From Lachnospiraceae bacterium (GTDB taxonomy: Bacteria > Bacillota > Clostridia > Lachnospirales > Lachnospiraceae): DNA of 64,000 nt. The notes under the pieces are model-generated. The model searched no databases, was not told the origin of the DNA, and worked only from the letters and a program-made list of their open reading frames with translations. The stretch is taken from positions 1-64,000 of the forward strand of contig CAJSZQ010000012.1 in the NCBI GenBank assembly GCA_910574185.1. The letters run 5' to 3'. The position numbers were made by a program, and so were the translations under genes. Below are positions 1 to 7,660 of the stretch, piece after piece; position 1 is the first letter of the stretch; each line of letters starts with the position of its first letter.

Positions 1-1
1 C

Positions 2-46
2 TTGTTTGCTGACGAGGCTGGCATTGAAGGTTTTTATATCTTTTAA
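2..46 (+). CDS. Possible C-terminal tail of a gene entering from the left edge
   Basis: One plus-strand frame is open from the edge and stops with TAA at 44-46, giving a 14-residue tail (LFADEAGIEGFYIF). A hairpin followed by a T-rich run lies about 30 bases downstream, as expected after a gene end. The tail is too short to identify. Another frame stays open to position 89, but its stop falls inside the hairpin, so I prefer this one. Low confidence. Confidence 0.2.
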   Translation: MFADEAGIEGFYIF

Positions 47-74
47 GCCGCATCGTCTTATCGTCATACCCAGA

Positions 75-120
75 CAAAAGTTTATCTAACATACGTTCAG
101 CAAACTTTTGTTCTTTTTTT
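75..120 (+). terminator. Rho-independent terminator-like hairpin
   Basis: CAAAAGTTT at 75-83 is the perfect complement of AAACTTTTG at 102-110 (18-base loop), followed by TTCTTTTTTT at 111-120. The T run is on the plus strand, so it would end a transcript entering from the left edge. The loop is long and the stem AT-rich, so it would be a modest terminator. Confidence 0.5.
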
Positions 121-200
121 GGTACTCCAAAATCGCAATTTCCTATAAAGTAACAAAAACACCGCAAATCCATACGAATCTGCGATGTCTCTTTAAATTA

Positions 201-273
201 AGCTGGAAATCGGACTTGAACCGACGACCCCTTCATTACGAGTGAAGTGCTCTACCGACTGAGCTATTCCAGC
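201..273 (-). tRNA. tRNA-Thr (anticodon CGT)
   Basis: Read on the minus strand, the cloverleaf is complete. The 7-bp acceptor stem is GCTGGAA/TTCCAGC, the D arm begins GCTCAGTCGG, the anticodon arm is CTTCA-CTCGTAA-TGAAG, and the T arm is GTCGG-TTCAAGT-CCGAT. The loop CTCGTAA places CGT at the anticodon, which reads ACG (threonine). The discriminator is T and no CCA is encoded. It stands alone, about 70 bases downstream of the end of the mechanosensitive channel gene on the same strand. Confidence 0.95.
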
Positions 274-346
274 ACTGACGGCCCATTTTCCGGCCACAAA
301 TACTATTATAACTATTTTACAAAATTTTGCAAGTATTTTTTACAAC

Positions 347-1216
347 TTACTTCATTTGAACTTCAATCTGATGATAGGGAATCACTATTTCCTCTTCATC
401 AAACGTAAGCTTGATATCTTCCAGCATCTGCCATTTGACCGGCCAGTACTCTCCCGTCTTCACCCAGCCCCGCATACCGATTTCCACACCGTCGGCTCCA
501 AGTTCCGACACGAAGATAATCCGTTCCTTCTCCTTAATGATTCTGGATTCCCGCTCCATTAATCCCCAGAGAACCTCCTTGGCCTTTCTCAAGTCAGATT
601 CATAGGAGATGCAGACCTTCACCTCTAAGCGTCTTTCTTCCATCTGCGTTACATTGGTAAGGCTGTTATTTGTCAGCATCCCATTCGGAATGACCACCGA
701 CCGATTATCCATAGTCAAAAGCTTCGTGCAAAACATCTGGATTTCCTGCACCGTTCCCTCATTCCCATGATTATCTTCGATTATATAATCGCCAATCACG
801 AATGGCTTCAGAAGCAGAATCAGAACCCCTCCTGCAAAGTTTGAGAGACTCCCCTGCAGCGCCAGACCTATCGCTACGCCCGCCGATGCAATGATTGCAG
901 CAACAGAAGCCGTATCCACGCCAAATTTCGTAGCAATCGAAAATAGCAGAATTGCATTCAATCCAAACTTCAAGAGAGAATCCACAAATTGTTCCACACC
1001 TTTATCCGCCGTAGAGCGTTCCAACATCGCCCTTGACAGTTTCCGAATCCAGTTAATAACCAATCTCCCGATAAAGAAAAAAATAATTGCCAGAATTACC
1101 TGAAATCCGAATCCAATCATGGACGGAATATTCTCCTGTACATATTGAAACAGTGTGTTTACATCCTCTGTCGCTTCCTGAGCAGTCTCCTGAGTTGTTT
1201 CAATGACCTCTTCCAT
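347..1216 (-). CDS. Small-conductance mechanosensitive ion channel, MscS family
   Basis: This 289-residue membrane protein should open under membrane tension and release solutes during hypo-osmotic shock. An acidic, soluble N-terminus is followed by hydrophobic segments at about residues 32-54 and 82-100. The pore-lining helix follows, with the family signature IASAGVAIGLALQGSLSNF at about 108-126. After it comes a beta domain (GDYI, EGTVQEI, IPNG) and a C-terminal domain of about 90 residues. Length is typical of bacterial MscS. The start has AGGAGAGGAG about 10 bases upstream. It is transcribed alone toward tRNA-Thr, and the 400 bases upstream are filled by nested inverted repeats. Confidence 0.93.
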   Translation of the reverse strand: MEEVIETTQETAQEATEDVNTLFQYVQENIPSMIGFGFQVILAIIFFFIGRLVINWIRKLSRAMLERSTADKGVEQFVDSLLKFGLNAILLFSIATKFGVDTASVAAIIASAGVAIGLALQGSLSNFAGGVLILLLKPFVIGDYIIEDNHGNEGTVQEIQMFCTKLLTMDNRSVVIPNGMLTNNSLTNVTQMEERRLEVKVCISYESDLRKAKEVLWGLMERESRIIKEKERIIFVSELGADGVEIGMRGWVKTGEYWPVKWQMLEDIKLTFDEEEIVIPYHQIEVQMK

Positions 1217-1285
1217 ATAAGCTATACTCCTCTCCTGACCCGGAGTGTGTTTGTCAATTCATCTCTCCATCTGCACGTCCTGATT

Positions 1286-1516
1286 GTAACAGTTCAGCCT
1301 TCCGGCTTCACTGTTACGGAATCCGCCCATTTTAAAGCTTGCCTACGGCAAAAGGACGGATTCCTGGCTACTCAGGTTCATTGGCTGCTAACTGCGCTGC
1401 AATTGCGCAGTTGCAAGCTGAACTGTTACTCCTGATTTGCGGTATATCCCAGCCAAATTCAGGCTACACAGTCCGCTCTGCGCCCTTCATTTGGCTGGGA
1501 TATACCGCAAATCAGG
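1286..1516. repeat. Nested inverted repeats (family B element plus a 28-bp perfect inverted repeat)
   Basis: This is most of the 411-base gap upstream of the mscS-like gene and contains no gene. It holds four structures: a hairpin with GTAACAG (1286-1292) and CTGTTAC (1311-1317); arms GGAATCCGCCC (1318-1328) and GGACGGATTCC (1364-1374); AACTGCGC/GCGCAGTT at about 1391-1413; and a perfect 28-bp inverted repeat, 1431-1458 with 1489-1516, separated by 30 bases. The first ~90 bases recur in opposite orientation at about 61709-61778. Confidence 0.8.
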
Positions 1517-1596
1517 ACGCGCACCTGTCAGAAACTAATTTTCAGACACACTCTAATATTTTATGATACTGTTTATATTATAAAAATACATAGCGC

Positions 1597-1609
1597 TTAC
1601 AGTTCACAG
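1597..1609. repeat. Family E short motif TTACAGTTCACAG
   Basis: Copy of a short motif (consensus GTTACnGTTCACA) that recurs in gene-free or gene-end positions. Other copies are near 6659, 18140, 28690, 49347, 49593 and 61794. This copy lies just beyond the 3' end of pgeF. Confidence 0.45.
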
Positions 1610-1627
1610 ATTCCCGAAAACGCAATT

Positions 1628-2461
1628 TTATTTCTCCTTAAGCGCAAGAAACGCACTTAAATTCCCCCTGTCAGTTCCCATAACCCTGTGTGAAAACATC
1701 ACTTCAGGATTACAGCAGGTGCATACGTTGGTAACCGCCATATTTTCCTTTTTAATCCCCGATTCTAACAAGTTAAGCTCGTTGGCTCTCCACAGATTCA
1801 ACTGAAACTTTCCATTTTCTTTCCGGTAGTATAAGGATTCCCAATCCTTCCTTATATAATTCTCCTGAAATTGCCGGATTACATCTATATCAACCTCATA
1901 ACAGTCCTGACAAATGGAAGGGCCTACCGCGGCAATCAAATCGGCCGGATTACTCCCAAAGACCTCCTGCATCTTTCTTACTGTAACATTCGCCATTTTA
2001 TGCACAGTTCCACGCCATCCGGAATGACTGAGTCCAATTGCTTTTCTGACAGTATCTACAAAATACAAAGGTACGCAGTCCGCATAAAAAGTTACCAAAC
2101 AGATTCCCGGCACATTGGTAATCATACCATCTGTTTCTGGAAATGATTCCCCCAAGTTCTCCTCCGCCACTACCGCTACATTTGTAGTGTGTGTCTGGCT
2201 GGAAAATGCCATCTTCCCTTCATCCACGCCAATTGCTAAGGCAATCCGTCTTTTGTTTTCCTCCACAGCCTGTGGATGATCTCCCCTGGTTGTGCTGATA
2301 TTCATCGACGCCCATACTCCCTGGCTCACACCGCCGAGCCTGGTCGAAAATCCATGCCTTACAAGCCCTGTTTTCTCAAGTATAGGAAAAGAGAGGTAAG
2401 GCACCCCATTCCTCTCCTTTATATCAAATATATGCTCTTCATTCTTGTAGCTAATCTTCAT
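1628..2461 (-). CDS. pgeF: Peptidoglycan editing factor / purine nucleoside phosphorylase-laccase family protein (YfiH)
   Basis: A 277-residue cytoplasmic member of the YfiH/DUF152 family. Members are copper- or zinc-binding multicopper-oxidase-fold proteins linked to removal of misincorporated amino acids from cell-wall precursors, and to adenosine cleavage in vitro. Visible signatures are RHGFSTRLGG near the N-terminus, the metal-site motifs TFYADCVPLYF and HSGWRGT, then GPSICQDCYEV, and CTCCNPE plus FSHR near the C-terminus. ATG at 2461 is preferred over a GTG two codons earlier, because GGGAG lies 8 bases upstream. It follows yraN with almost no gap and is probably the last gene of the rnhB-yraN-pgeF run. 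Confidence 0.9.
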   Translation of the reverse strand: MKISYKNEEHIFDIKERNGVPYLSFPILEKTGLVRHGFSTRLGGVSQGVWASMNISTTRGDHPQAVEENKRRIALAIGVDEGKMAFSSQTHTTNVAVVAEENLGESFPETDGMITNVPGICLVTFYADCVPLYFVDTVRKAIGLSHSGWRGTVHKMANVTVRKMQEVFGSNPADLIAAVGPSICQDCYEVDIDVIRQFQENYIRKDWESLYYRKENGKFQLNLWRANELNLLESGIKKENMAVTNVCTCCNPEVMFSHRVMGTDRGNLSAFLALKEK

Positions 2462-2466
2462 ATTCA

Positions 2467-2856
2467 CTACTCCCTGTAATCAAATGCATTCTTGTACAAA
2501 CGAATGGAAGAAAATGAATGCTCCACATCCTCTCCGCCTCCAAGAATCCCTATCACATCAAAGCGACATTGTACCTCAGAAAGTCCATGGACCGTTAAAT
2601 AATGCAAAGCACATTTGGAAATAACCCGCTGCTTTCTGTAATTTACCGCTTCTTCCGGCAGTCCGCTGGACAAATCCCTTCGGAATTTTACTTCGCAGAA
2701 TACAAGAACTTCTCCGTCTCTTGCAACAATGTCAATCTCACCCTGTCTGCACCGATAATTATATTGCAAAATCCGATACCCCTGACTCTCCAGATATGCT
2801 CCAGCCACCTGCTCATACCTGGCTCCAGTCCGCCTGTTATTCCACTTTCTTCTCAT
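2467..2856 (-). CDS. yraN: UPF0102/YraN family endonuclease-like protein
   Basis: YraN proteins are about 120 residues and have a restriction-endonuclease-like fold of uncertain role; the 129-residue reading starting MRRKWNNRRTG fits. Signatures are TGARYEQVAGAYLESQGY, the catalytic-type GEIDIVARDG and VFCEVKFRR, then AVNYRKQRVISK. The same frame is open for another 72 codons upstream, overlapping the end of rnhB. That stretch is low-complexity and includes a family C repeat, so I treat it as untranslated. GGGGAAGG lies about 13 bases before the chosen ATG, a slightly long spacing, so the start is probable and not certain. Confidence 0.85.
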   Translation of the reverse strand: MRRKWNNRRTGARYEQVAGAYLESQGYRILQYNYRCRQGEIDIVARDGEVLVFCEVKFRRDLSSGLPEEAVNYRKQRVISKCALHYLTVHGLSEVQCRFDVIGILGGGEDVEHSFSSIRLYKNAFDYRE

Positions 2857-2990
2857 ATAATCAGTGTATTTCCTTCCCCATATAGTTAGTAACTCCAGCC
2901 TAAATAACCTGTATTTCGCGTGTCTTTTCCGAATAGTACGGCTCCCCAGACCTCGACTCCTCCACATCCACATTTGTGAAGCAACACCTC

Positions 2991-3034
2991 CGGGTATCCC
3001 TAATGGCCATTCGGCCGTTTCACAAGGTATAATT
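2991..3034 (+). repeat. Family C palindromic repeat at the rnhB-yraN junction
   Basis: The pattern ATCCCTAATGGCCAT-T-CGGCC-GTTTCACAAGGTATAA overlaps the 3' end of rnhB. On the minus strand, TATACCTTGTGA supplies the last RnhB codons and its stop. The same element occurs near 23316, 35690, 37132, 39323 and as three copies at 58531-58674. Confidence 0.75.
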
Positions 3035-3682
3035 CCTGATAAAGCTTCTTCGATGTATCGGTGTAGGTCCAAATTTTTTCAAACCCTCGATATGAGCTTT
3101 GGTTCCATATCCCTTATTGCTGGCAAAATCGTACCCAGGAAATACCGCGTCATATTCTCGCATCAGCCGGTCCCTCGTAACCTTTGCAATAATACTTGCA
3201 GCCGCAATGGACACGCTTTTCGCGTCTCCCTTCACAATCGGCACCTGCTTGATATGTACTTCTGGTATGGTAACCGCGTCGTTCAACAGAATATCTGGCT
3301 TTACTGTAAGCTGCTCTATTGCCATACGCATAGCCTCATAAGTAGCCTGAAGAATATTAATTTCATCAATTCTTGCAGGTCCCGCCATACCTGTCCCCAC
3401 AGCAACAGCCTGCTCCATAATCACATCGTACAGCTCTTCCCGCTTTTTCTCAGACAGCTTCTTGGAATCATTCAGATAAAGTATCGTATGATCCTTTGAC
3501 AGAATTACCGCTCCCGCCACAACCGGCCCTGCAAACGGCCCTCTGCCAGCCTCATCGATTCCGCAAATTGCCTGAAAATCTGAATACTTCTTCTCATAAA
3601 CACTCATAGCTTCTATGCGTGCAAGTTCTTTCTCCAGCTTTTCCTGTTGTTTTCTAAGGCGTTCCTCTTCCCGTTTATTCAT
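3020..3682 (-). CDS. rnhB: Ribonuclease HII
   Basis: This 220-residue enzyme cleaves the RNA strand of RNA-DNA hybrids and starts removal of misincorporated ribonucleotides. A basic, glutamate-rich leader of about 40 residues precedes the catalytic domain. The type 2 RNase H signature ICGIDEAGRGPFAGPVVAGA supplies the first acidic ligands (D, E). It is followed by LNDSKKLSEKKRE, ILLNDAVTIP, the DA-SVSIAAASIIAKVTRDR region and GYDFASNKGYGTKAHIE. The gene sits between a signal peptidase and yraN, a common Firmicutes order. Its final residues and TGA stop lie inside a family C repeat. Confidence 0.95.
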   Translation of the reverse strand: MNKREEERLRKQQEKLEKELARIEAMSVYEKKYSDFQAICGIDEAGRGPFAGPVVAGAVILSKDHTILYLNDSKKLSEKKREELYDVIMEQAVAVGTGMAGPARIDEINILQATYEAMRMAIEQLTVKPDILLNDAVTIPEVHIKQVPIVKGDAKSVSIAAASIIAKVTRDRLMREYDAVFPGYDFASNKGYGTKAHIEGLKKFGPTPIHRRSFIRNYTL

Positions 3683-3724
3683 ACTCCGCTCTTCTTCCCC
3701 TATTTCAATACTGCCTAACGTAAC

Positions 3725-4294
3725 CTACTCATGCCTGATAACTCCCATATTATCAAAAGGATATATTCTCACCCAGGCGCGCCCAAGCAAATCTTTCCTG
3801 GTAAGCACCCCCACGCTTGGGTCTCTGCTGTCCGAACTGTGATTGCGATTATCTCCAAGCACAAAATACTCATCCTTACCAAGAACCACCGGTTCCGAGG
3901 CAATACCGCCGCTCTCCATTACCTCTGCGCCATACACATCGCTCTCTAACTTCCGACCGTTAATATATGTATATCCGTCCTTTACCTGTATGGTTTCACC
4001 AGGCATTCCAATAATTCTCTTAATGTAGAAAACATTCTCCTCATACTGATATGGAAAAACTATAATATCAAACCGTCTTGGGTTGCGAAACCGGTAAGAT
4101 ATCTTATCTACAATCAACTGATCTCCGTCATGAAGCGTAGTCTCCATAGAACGGCCGCTGACGCTGGTCCTCTGCCCTACAAAAGTGATAATAAAAAGCG
4201 CAAGACCAATAATAATCGCAATATAAAGAATCCAGCCTATCAAAGCTCCTATCACAGAACGGGATCTGCCTCTTTCTCCTATATCTTTCCCCAT
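3725..4294 (-). CDS. lepB: Signal peptidase I (short form)
   Basis: This 189-residue membrane serine protease removes signal peptides from exported proteins on the outer face of the membrane. One N-terminal membrane helix spans about residues 16-36. The catalytic serine is in SGRSMETTLHDGD (about 49-54) and the general-base lysine in FYIKRIIGMPGE. Box E FVLGDNRNHSSDSRD is intact. AAAGGGGAC precedes the ATG. It is the second of two signal peptidases in this cluster, separated from the other by rbgA. Confidence 0.93.
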   Translation of the reverse strand: MGKDIGERGRSRSVIGALIGWILYIAIIIGLALFIITFVGQRTSVSGRSMETTLHDGDQLIVDKISYRFRNPRRFDIIVFPYQYEENVFYIKRIIGMPGETIQVKDGYTYINGRKLESDVYGAEVMESGGIASEPVVLGKDEYFVLGDNRNHSSDSRDPSVGVLTRKDLLGRAWVRIYPFDNMGVIRHE

Positions 4295-4324
4295 GTAAAA
4301 CGTCCCCTTTCAGTTAATAGTCTA

Positions 4325-5173
4325 TCATACCTGTTCTGGATATTCCAGTGTCAGTCTACCCATTCTTCCACTCCGAAAATCATCCATCAAAATTCCTGCA
4401 GCTTTCTCCGTATCCCATTCATTTCCTTTTACCAGGCAATGTCTGCTCTCAGCAACCCTACTTAAGCATATATATGGATCTTCTGCCTCTTCTATCTCAT
4501 ATTTATCCGCAAGAGCTCCCGGATAATCCCGACATATAAAGCGAATAAACTCCGCGCCAAGCTCCTCCACATTCAGAATTTCATCCTTAATAGAACCGAT
4601 AAACGCAAGCTTAAGACCCACGCTCTGATCTTCAAATTTCGGCCACAAAATCCCCGGCGTATCTAAAAGTTCCACCTGCTTATTCAACCGTATCCACTGC
4701 TTTCCCTTTGTAACTCCCGGTTTATTTCCTGTCTTGGCAGCCGCCTTTCCTGCCAGCGAATTAATAAATGTAGATTTTCCCACATTGGGAATCCCAACCA
4801 CCATCGCCCGTACCGGACGATTTAAGATTCCTCTTTTCCTGTCCCGCAGAATCTTTTCTTTACAGGCTTCCTGAATCACATTCTGGATAGACTTTAAGCC
4901 TCCGCCTTTCTTAGAATTTACCTTAACGCAGAAAAAGCCCTGATTCTCAAAATAATCTTTCCATTCTTCATTCCGTCTTTCCTCTGCTAAATCTGCTTTA
5001 TTAAGCAAAATCAGTCTCGCTTTGTTCCGACTCAGCTCGTCAATATCCGGATTCCGGCTTGCAAGCGGAGCTCTGGCGTCCACAAGCTCAATTACCAGAT
5101 CAATTAACTTCATATTTTCCTGCATCATACGTTTTGCCTTCGTCATATGACCAGGATACCATTGAAAATGCAT
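4325..5173 (-). CDS. rbgA: Ribosome biogenesis GTPase A (YlqF/RbgA)
   Basis: This 282-residue circularly permuted GTPase acts in late assembly of the 50S subunit. The family N-terminus WYPGHMTKAKRMM is present. The G motifs run in permuted order: G4 NKADL, then G1 GIPNVGKST, a G2 threonine in KPGVTKG, then G3 DTPGILWP. A C-terminal helical domain of about 100 residues follows. GGGAGGAG lies 4 bases before the ATG. Its place close to rplS fits a ribosome-assembly role. Confidence 0.95.
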   Translation of the reverse strand: MHFQWYPGHMTKAKRMMQENMKLIDLVIELVDARAPLASRNPDIDELSRNKARLILLNKADLAEERRNEEWKDYFENQGFFCVKVNSKKGGGLKSIQNVIQEACKEKILRDRKRGILNRPVRAMVVGIPNVGKSTFINSLAGKAAAKTGNKPGVTKGKQWIRLNKQVELLDTPGILWPKFEDQSVGLKLAFIGSIKDEILNVEELGAEFIRFICRDYPGALADKYEIEEAEDPYICLSRVAESRHCLVKGNEWDTEKAAGILMDDFRSGRMGRLTLEYPEQV

Positions 5174-5197
5174 TGTCTCCTCCCTGTCTGTTTTTTA

Positions 5198-5932
5198 TTA
5201 ATCTTTCACAAACCCAAAATGTTTCATTGGCGAAAATACAAACCACACTTTACCGTAGATATGAGCGCGTTCTACATTACCCACATCAGCCATACGGCTG
5301 TCCTCACTCTTACCTCTGTCGTCCCCAAGGACAAAATATTCATCCCTGCCCAATTCTATTTTTTTCTTAATGATTCCCACATCCCGGATTTCTGTGGCTT
5401 CATAATCCTCCTCCAACTTCTCCCCGTCAATATAGATTCTACCTTCGATTATCTCCAGCGTCTCTCCCGGCAGGCCGATTACCCGCTTTATATAATAATG
5501 TAAATTCTCATTTCCCTTTGGTTTAAATGCAATAATATCCCCACGCTTGGGACGATGTATCAAACGATTCACCATCACCACATCCCCATTCTCAAGAACC
5601 GGATTCATAGAATCGCCAATCATACTTACACGCTGCCCAAAAAACCACACAAAAAGAAAGGCAAAGAAAAATACCGCCACAATCTGCAGAATCCATATGC
5701 CGAGCTCCTTTACCTTCTCAAGAGAAATGTTATTCTTCAAATCTAAATCTTCCAGACTCCACTTTCTTCTAATACGCCTCTTAGGCTTCCTTCTTGGAAT
5801 CGTCTTTCTCTCTGGCTCAGGCTTCTTTTTCCTTACCTGCTTCACTTTTGCTTCAATCTGCTCAATAGGAAGCTTCTTCTTTTTTCTCTTCTTAATTTTA
5901 TCAGGCTTCGTACCTCTAATCTTTCCCGGCAT
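5198..5932 (-). CDS. lepB: Signal peptidase I with a long basic N-terminal tail
   Basis: A 244-residue signal peptidase. The first ~90 residues are a cytoplasmic tail extremely rich in lysine and arginine, followed by one membrane helix (about 97-117). The catalytic core has the serine in MIGDSMNPVLENGD, the lysine in YYIKRVIGLPGE, and FVLGDDRGKSEDSR. ATG at 5932 is chosen over a GTG three codons upstream because AAAGG lies 8 bases before it. The paralogue downstream lacks the basic tail, which might contact the ribosome or nucleic acid (inference). The two presumably differ in substrates. Confidence 0.9.
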   Translation of the reverse strand: MPGKIRGTKPDKIKKRKKKKLPIEQIEAKVKQVRKKKPEPERKTIPRRKPKRRIRRKWSLEDLDLKNNISLEKVKELGIWILQIVAVFFFAFLFVWFFGQRVSMIGDSMNPVLENGDVVMVNRLIHRPKRGDIIAFKPKGNENLHYYIKRVIGLPGETLEIIEGRIYIDGEKLEEDYEATEIRDVGIIKKKIELGRDEYFVLGDDRGKSEDSRMADVGNVERAHIYGKVWFVFSPMKHFGFVKD

Positions 5933-5989
5933 GCCATTCACCTTTTATAACGTTTCCCAGCATATTCTTTTATCTTATAGAACATGTGC

Positions 5990-6101
5990 CCATCAGGCAC
6001 ATTCTCGCGCCGAGCGCGGTCGCCTGCGGCAAACTTCCTCTTCGCGCGAGTGCGCATCCCTCGGAGGTTTTTTATGATATAGGGAACGAAGTTTCCTATA
6101 T
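5990..6101. repeat. GC-rich and AT-rich hairpins between rplS and lepB
   Basis: This gap holds CTCGCGC paired with GCGCGAG around a GC-rich interior (about 6002-6049), a small CCTC-G-GAGG stem followed by six T on the plus strand, and a near-perfect hairpin TATAGGGAAC-GAA-GTTTCCTATA at about 6077-6101. I see no reading frame. It may be a dispersed repeat. Confidence 0.4.
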
Positions 6102-6102
6102 A

Positions 6103-6139
6103 TAAAAAGGCAGGGACAAGTACAGATGTATTTGTCCCC
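6103..6139 (-). terminator. Terminator of rplS
   Basis: On the minus strand, GGGACAA and TTGTCCC arms (plus strand 6113-6119 and 6132-6138) form a stem extended by TACA/TGTA, followed by a short T run (plus-strand A at 6104-6108). It lies 14 bases after the rplS stop. Confidence 0.8.
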
Positions 6140-6152
6140 TCTCCTGTTTCAG

Positions 6153-6500
6153 TTATCTTACCAGCTCTTTTACCTTAGCCGCTTTACCAACACGATCTCT
6201 CAGGTAATATAATTTCGCTCTCCTTACCTTACCTCTGCGAACAACCTCAACCTTCTCAACATTCGGCGAGTGCAACGGCCAGGTCTTCTCAACACCGACT
6301 CCATTCGAGAACTTTCTTACAGTGAATGTAGCTCTTGCGCTGCCGCCCTGTTTTTTAAGTACAGTACCTTCAAATACCTGTATTCTCTCCCGGTTACCTT
6401 CCTTAATCTTACCATAGACTTTCACCGTATCGCCAACGTTAAATACCGGCACATTCTCCTTCAACTGCTCTGCTTCAATACTCTTAATAATATCGTTCAT
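6153..6500 (-). CDS. rplS: 50S ribosomal protein L19
   Basis: A 115-residue ribosomal protein at the interface of the large and small subunits. It matches L19 throughout: [22 protein letters not shown], the conserved [31 protein letters not shown] and the basic tail [21 protein letters not shown] lies 7 bases before the ATG. It has its own strong promoter and a terminator, so it is probably monocistronic. Confidence 0.98.
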   Translation of the reverse strand: MNDIIKSIEAEQLKENVPVFNVGDTVKVYGKIKEGNRERIQVFEGTVLKKQGGSARATFTVRKFSNGVGVEKTWPLHSPNVEKVEVVRRGKVRRAKLYYLRDRVGKAAKVKELVR

Positions 6501-6591
6501 TGTGCGACCTCCTTATTATTTGGATGTTCATAATACATTCTTCTGATTACTGTACCAGAGGACCATCTCTATTCTTCTCACAACAAGCTAT

Positions 6592-6620
6592 ATCTTATCA
6601 CATTCTGACGGTATTTGCAA
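6592..6620 (-). promoter_or_regulatory. Sigma-A promoter of rplS
   Basis: On the minus strand, TTGCAA (6615-6620), a 17-base spacer and TAAGAT (6592-6597) lie about 90 bases upstream of rplS. The leader between it and AAGGAGG carries no obvious structure. Confidence 0.65.
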
Positions 6621-6671
6621 GAAAATATTTGCCGGACTTACTGAGTTTCGTAACAGTTGTTACTGTTCACA

Positions 6672-6890
6672 CATTGCCTGCCGGATGCGGGTTGAATCAG
6701 GAGCAGGTCTCTGAGCAGACGAAGTAACATTCCATTGAACTATCAGCTAACGCAGACTAAGCCGCTCAGGAAAGCCTTCGCGCCTAAGTCTGCATAAGCT
6801 GCTATTTCAGTTCCATGAAAAACACTCCTGAATTGTCTGCTTGGAGAAAATTTCCCGGTTCAATCCGCTGTTTACTGGCGAGCATGCGAA
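6672..6890 (-). repeat. Family A long palindromic repeat, copy 1
   Basis: About 220 bases matching, in reverse orientation, the two tandem units at 49341-49833. It contains GAATCAGGAGCAGGTCTCTG, AACGCAGACTAAG, AGCCTTCGCGCCTAAGTCTG and AACACTCCTGAATTGTCTGC in the same order. The outer right arm has decayed, so this copy is less perfectly palindromic than the others. It fills the gap between the divergent rplS and crp-like promoters. No credible gene lies inside. Confidence 0.85.
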
Positions 6891-6911
6891 TAGTTATCAC
6901 ACATAATATGA

Positions 6912-6939
6912 TTGACATCTTTTTACAAAATGATATGAT
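6912..6939 (+). promoter_or_regulatory. Promoter of the Crp/Fnr-like regulator
   Basis: TTGACA at 6912-6917, a 16-base spacer and TATGAT at 6934-6939, about 42 bases before the ATG at 6981. Both hexamers are close to consensus. Confidence 0.7.
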
Positions 6940-6980
6940 AAAATAAAATTTTTCATGATACGGCAGAAAGCAGGTGAACC

Positions 6981-7658
6981 ATGAACAAATCAATCCTTAC
7001 CAAATTAGAAGCAAATTTACACAATCATGGTCTGAGTCTTCCGGATTTTATCCGGGAGCAGGCAAATACCTGCCGGTATAAAAAGGATTCCCTCATCTGC
7101 ATAACCGGAGAAAAAGTAGAGAAAATTATGATTCTAATCCAGGGAGAGCTTATTATCCTGAACTCTTTTTCCAACGGAAAAGAATTTGCCTTTACAAATG
7201 AAAATTCCTTTACCGTATTAGGCGATTTTGAATTTTTTTCCCGCCAAATGGTAAACGCGTCCACTGTTATCTCAAAAACCGAGGTTACTTTGGTTGAACT
7301 TGGCGTCCGCACATTTGAATCCTGGATAAACGCAGACCGAAAATTCTATGATTTTATGGTCTGGCAGATTGCATGCAAATGCTACAAAAACGCAAAAATT
7401 CAAGGCGATATTAAATATACAAGTTCTTCAGCCAAAGTAATAGGAAAACTGATAGAAGTCAGCGCCCCTTCTGACGACGCAGAAGACATCCTTGTTGCAG
7501 AATACTCACATTACGAAATCGCCCGAATGTCCGGTATCAGTGAACGGACAGTAAACCGCGTTCTTCAAAATCTTCAGAAAAAAGGGATTCTATCCATTCA
7601 ATACCGGAAAATACTGATTCGGAAAAACTGTATCCATCTTTTGGATGAAGATATATAA
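6981..7658 (+). CDS. Crp/Fnr-family transcriptional regulator (YeiL-like)
   Basis: This 225-residue protein has an N-terminal cyclic-nucleotide-binding-like beta barrel (about residues 30-135) and a C-terminal winged helix with IARMSGISERTVNRVLQNLQ (about 178-197). The arginine that binds cAMP phosphate in Crp is not evident (the equivalent region reads GDFEFFSRQMVNAST), and there is no Fnr cysteine set, so the effector is unknown. It ends 2 bases from the convergent end of deoB. Location beside nucleoside genes recalls E. coli YeiL. I infer that it controls the neighbouring nucleoside locus. Confidence 0.85.
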   Translation: MNKSILTKLEANLHNHGLSLPDFIREQANTCRYKKDSLICITGEKVEKIMILIQGELIILNSFSNGKEFAFTNENSFTVLGDFEFFSRQMVNASTVISKTEVTLVELGVRTFESWINADRKFYDFMVWQIACKCYKNAKIQGDIKYTSSSAKVIGKLIEVSAPSDDAEDILVAEYSHYEIARMSGISERTVNRVLQNLQKKGILSIQYRKILIRKNCIHLLDEDI

Positions 7659-7660
7659 AT

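Noticed and set aside
2857..3072. 72-codon N-terminal extension of YraN
   Set aside because: It overlaps rnhB and a family C repeat and makes the protein much longer than the family; ATG at 2856 gives the normal length.
2864..3499. 211-codon plus-strand open frame opposite rnhB
   Set aside because: Antisense shadow of rnhB and of the rnhB-yraN junction, without start site or recognisable protein features.
6802..6993. 63-codon minus-strand frame upstream of the crp-like gene
   Set aside because: Made of family A repeat and promoter sequence; it would overlap the start of the regulator.
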